This document shows positions 16,401-24,003 of a stretch of DNA of 29,747 nucleotides, piece after piece (position 1 is the stretch's first letter; each line of letters begins with the position of its first letter). Below the pieces are notes generated by a model, which saw only the letters and a program-made list of their open reading frames with translations, was not told the DNA's origin and did not search any database. The stretch is taken from positions 1 through 29,747 of the forward strand of contig CAMSEM010000006.1 of NCBI GenBank assembly GCA_947057505.1, read 5' to 3'. The position numbers and the translations under genes were made by a program. The stretch is from an uncultured Clostridium sp. GTDB lineage: Bacteria > Bacillota > Clostridia > TANB77 > CAG-508.

Positions 16401-16414
16401 TTAAATTTTCTAAC

Positions 16415-16455
16415 CAAAAAACAGTCAAAGTCTTAAAAAACTTTGACTGTTTTTG
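16415..16455 (+). terminator. Terminator after the 15900 gene
   Basis: AAAAACAGTCAAAG pairs with CTTTGACTGTTTTT around TCTTAAAAAA, with a T run. Confidence 0.85.
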
Positions 16456-16510
16456 CAAGTAAGGGAGTTATTATAGAACCAAAAATCTCATAGAAAAAAT
16501 GCCAAAATAC

Positions 16511-16539
16511 TGTACTTTTTAGTGATTTTGTGGTATAAT
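16511..16539 (+). promoter_or_regulatory. Probable promoter of the VbhA-like gene
   Basis: TATAAT (16534-16539) with a weak TGTACT 17 bp upstream (16511-16516). Confidence 0.4.
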
Positions 16540-16594
16540 AATATTGTGGTGGGTAAATAAAAATAGCCACAAATCCACTAAGGAGGATTAAAAA

Positions 16595-16765
16595 ATGTTA
16601 AATGAAGAAGTATTTAATTTTAATATAGAAAATATTCAAAATGACTTAGCAATTGAAGGAATGCAAATTAATCAAAACGATATCGAAATGTTTAAAATGT
16701 TTGCTAACGAAGAAATAGCAATGCCAGAGTTAATTCAAATGATTAAGGAACAACCAATAAAATAA
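16595..16765 (+). CDS. Small VbhA-like antitoxin (candidate inhibitor of the Fic protein)
   Basis: A 56-residue acidic helical protein preceded by AAGGAGGA, an excellent ribosome site. Its shape (a first helix ending in LAIEGMQI, a turn NQNDIEMFKMF and a helix ANEEIAMPELIQMIKE) follows the VbhA-type antitoxins that insert an S/T-xxx-E-G/N helix into Fic enzymes. The expected Glu-Gly is present (IEGM), but the position four residues before the Glu is Asp, not Ser/Thr. The Fic gene it could control starts 1.1 kb downstream with a KilA-N gene on the other strand between them, so the pairing is inference. Confidence 0.55.
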   Translation: MLNEEVFNFNIENIQNDLAIEGMQINQNDIEMFKMFANEEIAMPELIQMIKEQPIK

Positions 16766-16778
16766 AAGAATATATTTT

Positions 16779-16824
16779 CATAAAAATAGAGCTAATAACT
16801 TATAGTTAATTAGCCCTATTTTTG
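16779..16824. terminator. Bidirectional terminator between the VbhA-like and KilA-N genes
   Basis: AAAAATAGAGCTAAT pairs with ATTAGCCCTATTTTT around about 12 nt. T runs fall on both strands, so it can end transcripts from both sides. A second foldback AACCAATTT..AAATTGGTT (16837-16868) abuts the KilA-N stop. Confidence 0.7.
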
Positions 16825-16866
16825 TATGTGAATTTTAACCAATTTTCTACTATTCTCAGAAATTGG

Positions 16867-17667
16867 TTAGTCTTTAAGTAGTTTTTTATTAGTTTCCGTT
16901 AATATTTCCATTTGAGAAATTGCAATTTTGTTTAATCTAACTAATCTTTCAGATTGTTTTATACCATCATTTATATATATTGAATTTACATTCTCTAAAT
17001 TAGCTAAACAAATTAGCTCATTAATATTTGCATAATCTCTTATATTTCCTTGTCTTTTAGGATTTTTATCTCTCCATTGTTTGGCAGTTATTCCAAATAA
17101 TGCCATGTTTAAAACATCAGCCTCTTCTGCATATACTATGCTAGTTTCATATTTAGTAAGTTCTTTAGGAATTAGATTTTTCTTTATTGCATCAGTATGA
17201 ATTTTATAATTTATTTTTGATAATTCTCTTTTTGCATCCCAACCTAGTTGCTTTTGTTCTTCTGCTTTTAACCTTTCAAATTCTTTTATTAAGAGTAATT
17301 TGAATTTTGGACTTATCCACATACCAAATTCAAAAGCAATATCTTTGTGGGCATAAGTGCCACCATATCGACCTGTTTTTGCAACAATTCCTATACTATT
17401 TGTTTTATTAACCCATTCTTTAACACTTATTTTATAACTATTTAATCCAGCTTGACTTTTAATTATGGCGAATTCGCCATAATTAAAAGTAGGATTGTGC
17501 AATTCTTCCCAAATTCCTAAAAATTCTATAGTGTTTCTATTCCTTAACCAATCTGAAATAAAGAAATCTCCATCTTTTGATTTCAACATATCTGTTAGTG
17601 ATATATAATCTTCATTATTCATATTGAAATATGTAATTTTAGTATCTAAAACATTTAATTCTCTCAT
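16867..17667 (-). CDS. KilA-N domain protein (phage/mobile-element type)
   Basis: The N-terminal 110 residues form a KilA-N domain: YISLTDMLKSKDGDFFISDWLRNRNTIEFL (split: ISLTDML, then ISDWLRNRNTIEFLGIWE), the NPTFNYGEF segment, VKEWVNKTNSIGI, and the end TGRYGGTYAHKDIAFEFGMWIS. This domain is common in phage and mobile-element DNA-binding proteins. The C-terminal 150 residues are helical and resemble the partner region of such proteins (FGITAKQWRDKNP). AGGAGG lies just before the ATG and a consensus promoter before that. It is inserted, on the opposite strand, between the small antitoxin-like gene and the Fic gene, and may be a later acquisition. Confidence 0.88.
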   Translation of the reverse strand: MRELNVLDTKITYFNMNNEDYISLTDMLKSKDGDFFISDWLRNRNTIEFLGIWEELHNPTFNYGEFAIIKSQAGLNSYKISVKEWVNKTNSIGIVAKTGRYGGTYAHKDIAFEFGMWISPKFKLLLIKEFERLKAEEQKQLGWDAKRELSKINYKIHTDAIKKNLIPKELTKYETSIVYAEEADVLNMALFGITAKQWRDKNPKRQGNIRDYANINELICLANLENVNSIYINDGIKQSERLVRLNKIAISQMEILTETNKKLLKD

Positions 17668-17699
17668 AAGCCTCCTCTACAATAAAGAACTTTTGTTTG

Positions 17700-17728
17700 A
17701 TTATATAGCATTTTGATATTGTTGTCAA
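17700..17728 (-). promoter_or_regulatory. Consensus sigma-A promoter of the KilA-N gene
   Basis: On the minus strand TTGACA (17728-17723), 17-bp spacer, TATAAT (17705-17700), about 35 bp before the ATG. Confidence 0.85.
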
Positions 17729-17812
17729 TAAAAAAATAAATTAGCAAAGGAATTTTATGAAATTATGTCAAAATATAATAAAAATTTTGGTACAAATCTT
17801 ATTAAAAAAATC

Positions 17813-17841
17813 TTGTATACAAACAAACTATGATGTAAAAT
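17813..17841 (+). promoter_or_regulatory. Promoter of the Fic gene
   Basis: TTGTAT (17813-17818), 17-bp spacer, TAAAAT (17836-17841), 30 bp before the ATG. Confidence 0.6.
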
Positions 17842-17871
17842 AGAATAAAAAATCAAAATGGTGGTAAAAAT

Positions 17872-18468
17872 ATGAACAATAGTTATGAAGAAAGAACCTC
17901 CAAATATTGCTATCCCAATAGTAATATTTTAATCAATCAACTAAATATCAAAAATGCAAAAGACTTACAATATTATGAAGCAAAAATTACAGCAGCAAAA
18001 TCTTTAGGACTAAGACTACAAGGAATTACAGGGAATTTTAACAAAGAACATTTTTTATCCATACATAGATATTTATTTGAAGACATCTATCCCTTTGCAG
18101 GTATTTTAAGAGAAGAAAATATAGCAAAAGATGAATTTCGATTTGCTATGTGGGAATATATAGAGCCAGAATTAGAAAGGTTACTAAATCAATTACAAAA
18201 GGAAAATTATTTACAAAATTTAAGTAAAATAGAACTTGCCAAACGCCTAGCCTATTACTTGTCAGAACTGAATGTACTACATCCTTTTAGAGAGGGAAAT
18301 GGCAGAACAAACCGCGAATTTATTAGACAATTAGCACTAAAAAATGGCTATATTTTAAACTTAAAAAAGGTACCACCAAAACAGATTTTACAGGCAAGCA
18401 TAGAGTCAATAGTAGATAATACTAAGCTAGAAGAAATAATGCAGCAATGCTTAGAAGAAAAGAACTAA
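17872..18468 (+). CDS. Fic/DOC-family protein (AMP-transferase type)
   Basis: Fic enzymes transfer AMP or another nucleotide moiety to target proteins. The full active-site motif HPFREGNGRTNREF (about residues 138-151) is present, including the catalytic His, the acidic residue and the GNGR anion loop. The upstream helix LSIHRYLFEDIYPFAGILRE is the usual partner segment. At 198 residues it matches class I (VbhT-like) Fic cores, whose inhibitor is a separate small antitoxin; no inhibitory S/T-xxx-E-G/N motif is evident at either end. The candidate inhibitor is at 16595-16765. It has its own promoter, with GGTGG before the ATG. Confidence 0.9.
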   Translation: MNNSYEERTSKYCYPNSNILINQLNIKNAKDLQYYEAKITAAKSLGLRLQGITGNFNKEHFLSIHRYLFEDIYPFAGILREENIAKDEFRFAMWEYIEPELERLLNQLQKENYLQNLSKIELAKRLAYYLSELNVLHPFREGNGRTNREFIRQLALKNGYILNLKKVPPKQILQASIESIVDNTKLEEIMQQCLEEKN

Positions 18469-18573
18469 TTTCAAAACTCAACTTAATGTTATTGATTAAT
18501 CCATAAAAAATATTATGTGTCAAATATTAATGAGTAAGCAAATTTAATTGTTTACAAACATAAAAACATTATG

Positions 18574-18602
18574 TTGACAAAGACAGTATTATGTATTATA
18601 AT
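18574..18602 (+). promoter_or_regulatory. Consensus sigma-A promoter before the 18712 gene
   Basis: TTGACA (18574-18579), 17-bp spacer, TATAAT (18597-18602). The leader contains the palindrome CTAGCATATGCTAG (18613-18626), AATCTCC-TTTA-GGGATT and then ATTTACTTATATAA (18653-18666), shared with the 15900 leader. Confidence 0.85.
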
Positions 18603-18711
18603 GTTAATAGTTCTAGCATATGCTAGTATATATTTTTTAATCTCCTTTAGGGATTTACTTATATAAATTTTATAGCAACACAATCATAATGATTGAAAGG
18701 AGTGCGATGAT

Positions 18712-19131
18712 ATGATGAACAAAGAAGTTTTATTAGTGATAAGAGATATTGTAATATCTGCTGTAATGGCAACTTTAATTACCATATTTAATCAGTGTTT
18801 TATCAGTGAGAAGATGGAAACAGAGGTATTAGTAGCAATTACTTTCATGATATTTGTGGCATGCTTAGCAATTGTAATAGCATTACAACATATGATAGTT
18901 AGTAAACAAATATCAAAAGAAGCAATTGAATACTTAGAGATGGGGATTATATTCATGATGGTAATAGAACCTATTCCAATACTTGTATATCGAGAAAATT
19001 CCCAAACTTTGCAAATGATATTAATGGGGGTATTCATTATAGGGTGGTTAGGAATATTCTATATATTGCATCAAGAAGGAAAGAAGAACGCAATTATGGA
19101 AAGAGAATATCATCGTAAAGAAAAATCTTAA
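18712..19131 (+). CDS. Four-helix membrane protein, unknown function
   Basis: The 139 residues contain four hydrophobic helices (about 9-26, 38-58, 76-93 and 101-120) and a short basic tail (GKKNAIMEREYHRKEK). I do not recognise the family. AAAGGAG (about 18698) precedes a double ATG; 18712 or 18715 could be used. The promoter and leader resemble those of the 15900 gene, suggesting shared control of two small membrane proteins. A strong terminator follows. Confidence 0.65.
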   Translation: MMNKEVLLVIRDIVISAVMATLITIFNQCFISEKMETEVLVAITFMIFVACLAIVIALQHMIVSKQISKEAIEYLEMGIIFMMVIEPIPILVYRENSQTLQMILMGVFIIGWLGIFYILHQEGKKNAIMEREYHRKEKS

Positions 19132-19151
19132 TTTTGAATATTAAGAAAACA

Positions 19152-19185
19152 AAAAACTAGAGTTTAGCAAATCTCTAGTTTTTTT
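19152..19185 (+). terminator. Terminator after the 18712 gene
   Basis: AAAAACTAGAG pairs with CTCTAGTTTTT, followed by further T residues. Confidence 0.85.
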
Positions 19186-19219
19186 CTTACAAAAAAATAA
19201 AACTTTTTTTCAAAAACAC

Positions 19220-19248
19220 TTGCTATTTTTACTTTCTTGTATTAAAAT
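19220..19248 (+). promoter_or_regulatory. Promoter of mraZ
   Basis: TTGCTA (19220-19225), 17-bp spacer, TAAAAT (19243-19248), immediately upstream of the MraZ boxes. Confidence 0.55.
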
Positions 19249-19254
19249 TTAATT

Positions 19255-19291
19255 GAAGTGGAGAAAAGTGGTAGAAAGTGGAACAAAATGT
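19255..19291 (+). promoter_or_regulatory. MraZ operator: AAAGTGG boxes at 10-bp period
   Basis: GAAGTGG, AAAGTGG and AAAGTGG begin at 19255, 19265 and 19275, each separated by three bases; a decayed fourth (AAAATGT) follows at 19285 and an AAAAGTG at 19305 overlaps the start. MraZ is known to bind such direct repeats and repress its own operon, so this is autoregulation of the division cluster. Confidence 0.85.
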
Positions 19292-19308
19292 TAGCGAGGT
19301 GAAGAAAA

Positions 19309-19740
19309 GTGTTAATAGGTGAATATGAACATTCTCTAGATGTAAAAGGCAGAATGATTTTGCCAGCCAAAATTAGAGAAGATATGGGTGAAAAATTCAT
19401 CGTTACAAAAGGCTTAGATGGCTGCTTATTTGGCTTTTCTCAAACAGAATGGGCTAACTTTGAAGAAAAATTAAAAACACTTCCACTTACTAACAAAAAT
19501 GCCAGAGACTTTGTAAGGTTTTTCCTATCTGGTGCCACAGAATGCGAAATAGATAAACAAGGCAGATTCCTAATTGCAGGTAACTTACGTGAATATGCAA
19601 ACTTAGAAAAAGATGCAGTTATTATTGGCGTAGGTACTAGAATTGAAATTTGGAACAAAGAAAAATGGAAATCTTACAATAGTGATGAAAATATTTCAGC
19701 AGATGAAATTGCAGAAAATATGACAATGCTTGGTATATAA
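19309..19740 (+). CDS. mraZ: Transcriptional regulator MraZ
   Basis: MraZ is the first gene of the division and cell-wall cluster and regulates it. Two AbrB-like halves are seen: EYEHSLDVKGRMILPAKIR (about residues 4-22) and a second copy ATECEIDKQGRFLIAGNLR (about 76-94), each with the conserved D-x-x-G-R. Its 143 residues are normal. The start is GTG, preceded by GAGGTGAAG. The MraZ boxes directly upstream fit autorepression. The next gene, rsmH, is 522 bases away, much more than usual for this operon. Confidence 0.95.
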   Translation: MLIGEYEHSLDVKGRMILPAKIREDMGEKFIVTKGLDGCLFGFSQTEWANFEEKLKTLPLTNKNARDFVRFFLSGATECEIDKQGRFLIAGNLREYANLEKDAVIIGVGTRIEIWNKEKWKSYNSDENISADEIAENMTMLGI

Positions 19741-20110
19741 CTTGCAAAAGTTTATATAAATTGTACGAAAGATTAATAAAATACAAAAGAAAAAACATGC
19801 AAAAGACAAAAATTTTAGAAAACAAAAGATAAAAAATACGAAAGAGAAAACTATACAAATGAAAAAAATTTACAAAAGATAAAATATACAAAAGAAAAAT
19901 ACAATAACACAAAAGATAAGTTTAAACCAAAGAAAAATGAAAAGATAAACTTTAGAAAAGATTTTAAGAAAAAAATTTCCTTACCCTACTAAAGATAAAA
20001 AGGAAGAACAAAAAATGAAAAAATACAAAAGAAAAAATTAAAAAAGTTAGCATACAGTTGGTATAAAAACATACCAACTGCTTGTGCTACTATTTTTTAA
20101 GTTTATTTTA
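19741..20110 (+). other. A-rich spacer between mraZ and rsmH
   Basis: From about 19750 to 20035 the sequence is a decayed series of ACAAAAGA(T/A)AAA-like words, strongly purine-biased on the plus strand and without a supported ORF. It ends in the stem CAGTTGGTAT/ATACCAACTG (20055-20080), extended by outer TAGCA..TGCTA pairing and followed by a T run (20093-20098), which may be a terminator. Confidence 0.5.
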
Positions 20111-20207
20111 TTGTATAGGAAAAATCGCAGATTTTTCCGTGTACAACAAGGTTAAGTTTCCTTGGACCGTGTGGTTACGAAGCAACCTGCACATGTGGCG
20201 AAGTCAC
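20111..20207 (+). repeat. Structured repeat family, copy 3
   Basis: It opens with GTATAGGAAAAAT/ATTTTTCCGTGTAC (20113-20144), then CAAGG..CCTTG (about 20147-20164), a stem GGTTAC-GAA-GCAACC (about 20172-20186) and GTGGC-GAA-GTCAC (20195-20207). Modules are in the same order as copies 1 and 2. It ends 55 bp before rsmH, so it would lie in that gene's leader. Confidence 0.75.
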
Positions 20208-20262
20208 TTTACTTATAATGCAAAAATAAAACTATTATTTCTATGAAGAAAGGAACAAATAC

Positions 20263-21207
20263 ATGCCAATTGAGTTTAGACATGAACCTGTTATGTTAAA
20301 AGAATGTATACAAGCACTAGCTATTAAGCAAAATGGAATTTATGTAGATGGAACATTAGGTGGGGCAGGTCATAGCTTAGAAATTGCAAAAAAATTAACG
20401 AAAGAAGGAAAATTAATTGGCATAGATAGAGATGAAACAGCCTTAAAAGCTGCTTCAGCAAGACTTACTGACTTTCAAAATGTAACTTATATTCATGGAA
20501 ATCATGATGATATAAAAACTATTCTAGAAGAGCTAAAAATTCCAAAGGTAGATGGTATTTTACTAGACTTAGGCGTTTCTTCCTACCAGTTAGATGAAAG
20601 AACAAGAGGTTTTAGCTATATGGGGAAAAGCACACTTGACATGAGAATGGACACCTCTAGTGGTATTACAGCAAAAGACGTAGTAAATACCTATACAGAA
20701 GAACAACTAGCCACTATTTTATGGGAATATGGGGAAGAAAGATATGCAAAGCAAATTGCAAAGAATATTTGTAAAATGCGCATAGAAAAAGAAATTGAAA
20801 CCACAGAAGAATTGGTACAAATTATAGAAAATTCTATTCCAAAAGCAAAACAAAAAGATGGGCACCCTGCTAAAAGAACATTCCAAGCAATTAGAATAGA
20901 AGTAAATAATGAAATTAAGCCACTATATCAAACAGTAGTAGACTCTATACAATGTTTAAAAAATAAAGGAAGGTTAGTGGTAATTACATTTCATTCATTA
21001 GAAGATAGAGCTGTAAAGCAAGCTATGTTAGACATGCAAGGAAAATGCACTTGTCCAAGTGACCTTCCATATTGCATTTGTGGCTATAAAACTTTTGGAA
21101 CAATCTTAAACAAAAAGCCAATCATAGCAAATATAGAAGAACAAAATAGAAACTCAAGGTCAAAAAGTGCAAAAGTAAGAATTTTCGAAAGAAATGAAAA
21201 AGAATAA
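20263..21207 (+). CDS. rsmH: 16S rRNA (cytosine-1402-N4)-methyltransferase RsmH
   Basis: It methylates C1402 of 16S rRNA using SAM. The N-terminus (FRHEPVMLKECI) is typical; YVDGTLGGAGHS (about residues 27-38) is the SAM-binding motif, DGILLDLGVSSYQLD (about 98-112) the catalytic region, then GFSYMGKSTLDMRMD and the C-terminal VVITFHSLEDRAVK. Its 314 residues are normal. AAAGGAAC precedes the ATG. It begins the rsmH-ftsL-PBP run that follows mraZ in most Firmicutes. Confidence 0.96.
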   Translation: MPIEFRHEPVMLKECIQALAIKQNGIYVDGTLGGAGHSLEIAKKLTKEGKLIGIDRDETALKAASARLTDFQNVTYIHGNHDDIKTILEELKIPKVDGILLDLGVSSYQLDERTRGFSYMGKSTLDMRMDTSSGITAKDVVNTYTEEQLATILWEYGEERYAKQIAKNICKMRIEKEIETTEELVQIIENSIPKAKQKDGHPAKRTFQAIRIEVNNEIKPLYQTVVDSIQCLKNKGRLVVITFHSLEDRAVKQAMLDMQGKCTCPSDLPYCICGYKTFGTILNKKPIIANIEEQNRNSRSKSAKVRIFERNEKE

Positions 21208-21290
21208 AAATACAAAAGGAAAAAAGTTTTTGAAAAACGAAATTTTAAAAAAATATTTTCAAAATTCCTATGATAAGGAGGTGAAAACTT

Positions 21291-21803
21291 ATGGCATATA
21301 GGCAAGTGGGGTATCAATATGAAACTAGTCCTAGAAAGTTACAACCAGAATATGAACCAAACAAAAATCCATATGCAAAAAAGAAAGGGTCAACCCTAAA
21401 ACAAACTAAAAGCAAAAAGCAACAAAAAAGAAGTATAAAACCACATGTAAAAACTATTTTATATATACTAGTGGGATTTGCCATTTTATTTTCCATAAGT
21501 TATCGTAATTCTCTTATCACAGAAGGATTTAATAAAAAAGAAACCTTAAAAAAACAACTAAATGTATTACAAAAAGAAAATGCACAAACAGCAATTGCTA
21601 TTCAAAACAGTCTTAATTTGGCTAATATAGAAAAAGCAGCAGCGAGTATGTTAGGAATGAAAAAAATAGATGAGGCACAAAAAGTATATGTCAATTTACC
21701 TAAAAAAGACTATGTAGAACCAGCAAGTGAGCAAGTAGTTGTAACTCAGGAACAAAGTTGGGTTGATAAACTATTAGAAAGTATTATGAATTTAATTGGA
21801 TAA
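21291..21803 (+). CDS. ftsL: FtsL-like septum protein
   Basis: A bitopic division protein: a 55-residue basic cytoplasmic part, one membrane helix (about residues 60-77, ILYILVGFAILFSISY), then a coiled-coil with leucine spacing (KKETLKKQLNVLQKENAQ) and the region NIEKAAASMLGMKKID, which is characteristic of FtsL/DivIC-type proteins. It sits exactly between rsmH and the division PBP, where ftsL is expected. AAGGAGG precedes the ATG. The long basic N-terminus and 170-residue length are larger than the Bacillus protein. A terminator lies after it. Confidence 0.85.
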   Translation: MAYRQVGYQYETSPRKLQPEYEPNKNPYAKKKGSTLKQTKSKKQQKRSIKPHVKTILYILVGFAILFSISYRNSLITEGFNKKETLKKQLNVLQKENAQTAIAIQNSLNLANIEKAAASMLGMKKIDEAQKVYVNLPKKDYVEPASEQVVVTQEQSWVDKLLESIMNLIG

Positions 21804-21845
21804 AATTTAAGTATTATAAGGGTTTAAACTAATTATTTCTAGCTA

Positions 21846-21879
21846 AAGATTAAAATCAAAAGATTTTAGTCTTTTTTTT
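21846..21879 (+). terminator. Terminator between ftsL and the PBP
   Basis: AAGATTAAAATC pairs with GATTTTAGTCTT around AAAA, followed by a T run. Confidence 0.8.
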
Positions 21880-21929
21880 TAGAGCTTGAATAAAATTAAA
21901 ACAATAATAATAAATACAAGGAGTTTATC

Positions 21930-23927
21930 ATGCATTATTTTAAAAATAATTTTCGTGAAGTAATGGATAAAAAACAATTATTAAAATGGAAGAAAAAGAA
22001 AAAAGAAGAACTAGTAAGTCCAAAAAAAGATAAGAAAACTTTTGAAAAGGAAAAAAGAAAAAAATTCAAACAACAATTAAAAAATAAAAAAGTAAAAATA
22101 GAAGAAAAATCTGGAATAGTAGCTACTAAAAAAAGAATGCGAAATGAAATTATTATACTTTGGTTACTTTTAGCAGCACTCATTATACGAATAGGATGGA
22201 TTCAGTTTGGAATGGGAGAAGAACTACAGTCGATGGCATATGTACAACAAACTTTAGATAGAAGTATTAATCCTAAAAGGGGAACTATTTATGATAGTAC
22301 AGAAAAAAATATGTTAGCAGTTAGTAGTACCGTAGAAACCATTACTGTAAATCCAGTTAATATAGCCAAAGAAAATAAAGAGAAAGTAGCAAAAGCTCTA
22401 AGTGATATATTTGAATTGGATTATGAAAAAGTGCTAAAAAAAGTAACCAAAAGAAGCTCAATTGAAACAATTGCAAAAAAAGTAGATAAAGAAAAAACAA
22501 ATACATTAAGAGTTTGGATGCAAGAAAATGATATTTCTTCTGGAATTAATATAGATGAAGATACAAAGAGGTATTATCCATACAATAATTTAGCATCACA
22601 AGTAATAGGATTTTCTGGAAGTGATAATCAGGGATTAGATGGAATAGAGGCTATTTATGATAAAGAATTACAAGGAGAAAAAGGAAAAATCCAAAAACTA
22701 ACAGATGCAAAAGGTGGAGAAATACAAAATGCTAGTGAAAATTATGTGCCAGCAGTAGATGGAAATGATTTAGTACTTACCATTGACAGCACCATACAAG
22801 GAATAACAGAAAAATATTTAAAAGAGGCTTGTATTGACAATAAATGCACAGATGGTGGAAATATTATTGTAATGAATCCAAAAACAGGTGATATTTTAGC
22901 AATGGCAGGTTATCCAAATTATAATCTAAATGACCCATTTTCACCAAGTACAGATGAGCTAAAACAAAATTGGGAGGGAATGTCTCAAGCAGATAGAAAT
23001 AAAACTATGATGGCATTATGGAGAAATAAAGCTGTAACAGATACTTATGAACCAGGTTCTACTTTTAAATTAATTACTACCTCAGCAGCACTGCAAGAAG
23101 GAATAACAACACCAGATAAACAAGCGGAATTTAGCTGTACTGGAGGAATAGAAATTGCAGGAGTTAGAATTAGATGTTGGAGATATTATAGACCTCATGG
23201 TGCAGAATCTTTAAGAGAGGCATTGATGAACTCTTGTAATCCTGTTTTTATTGGACTAGGGCAAAAATTGGGAGTTCATACTTATTACCAGTATTTAAAC
23301 AAATTTGGCTTATTAAATAGAACAGGAATTGATCTTCCGCGGAGAGGCAACAAGTATTTTTCTAAAAGAAGAAAAAGTAGGTCCAGTAGAGCTTGCTACT
23401 ATTGCTTTTGGGCAAAGATTTGAAATTACGCCAATACAACTTGCAACAGCGGTAAGTACTATTGCTAATGGAGGCACTAAGATAAGCCCAAGAATAGTAA
23501 AAAAAATAGTAAATAGTAAAACACGGTGAAGTAACACAGATTCCAGTAAAAACGGGAGAAAGAGTGATAGCAGAAGAACATGCTAAATCAGTATTAAGTA
23601 TGATGGAATCGGTTGTAGCTGAACGGTACTGGTAAAAATGCACAAGTAAAAGGCTATAGAGTAGGAGGAAAAACAGGAACCTCAGAAGATGGTGTAAATA
23701 CCAATAAATATGTAACCTCATTTATGGGAGTAGCACCAATATCTGATCCAGAGGTAGTAGTATTAGTTACTTTGTACAATCCAACAGGTGAGGGGGGGCA
23801 CCAAGGAGGTGCATGGGGAATTTTAGCAACACAGATAGTATCTATGATAAAAAATGCAGCTGATTGTGAAAGGATAAAAGATATCACAAAAATTTTTCTT
23901 TTTATTGACTTATTAATAAAAGAATAA
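21930..23927 (+). CDS. Class B penicillin-binding protein (division transpeptidase) read through three +1 shifts at CGG
   Basis: This is a septal D,D-transpeptidase of the FtsI/PBP2B/SpoVD type. A Lys-rich cytoplasmic part (residues 1-70) is followed by a membrane helix (about 73-92), the dimerisation region starting NPKRGTIYD, and the catalytic domain with the SxxK site in EPGSTFKLITT and the SxN site in MNSCNP. The frame then meets CGG at 23340 (CCG CGG AGA), 23524 (ACA CGG TGA) and 23624 (GAA CGG TAC). Skipping each C in turn gives DLPGEATS, SKTGEVTQ and AEGTGKNA, all as expected for the family, and only then the KTG motif (23670-23678). The joined product is 664 residues. AAGGAG precedes the ATG. 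Confidence 0.88.
23340..23342 (+). other. CGG +1 shift site 1 in the division PBP
   Basis: CCG CGG AGA becomes CCG-(C)-GGA-GAG and restores the conserved D-L-P-G-E. Without the shift the frame continues into unrelated sequence and stops at about 23423. Confidence 0.88.
23524..23526 (+). other. CGG +1 shift site 2 in the division PBP
   Basis: It is in-frame only after the first shift. ACA CGG TGA becomes ACA-(C)-GGT-GAA; without it a TGA follows at once. Confidence 0.85.
23624..23626 (+). other. CGG +1 shift site 3 in the division PBP
   Basis: It is in-frame only after the first two shifts. GAA CGG TAC TGG TAA becomes GAA-(C)-GGT-ACT-GGT-AAA, giving the family EGTGK and the way to KTG. Confidence 0.88.
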
Positions 23928-24003
23928 TACAATAATACCGAATAGAACTTAAGAAAGAAAAATATGGGTATAATTATGAAAAGTAGAATGAAAGGAATTA
24001 AAA

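Noticed and set aside
23362..23932. Minus-strand frames opposite the PBP
   Set aside because: Shadows of the plus-strand coding sequence; the plus frames join into a complete PBP.
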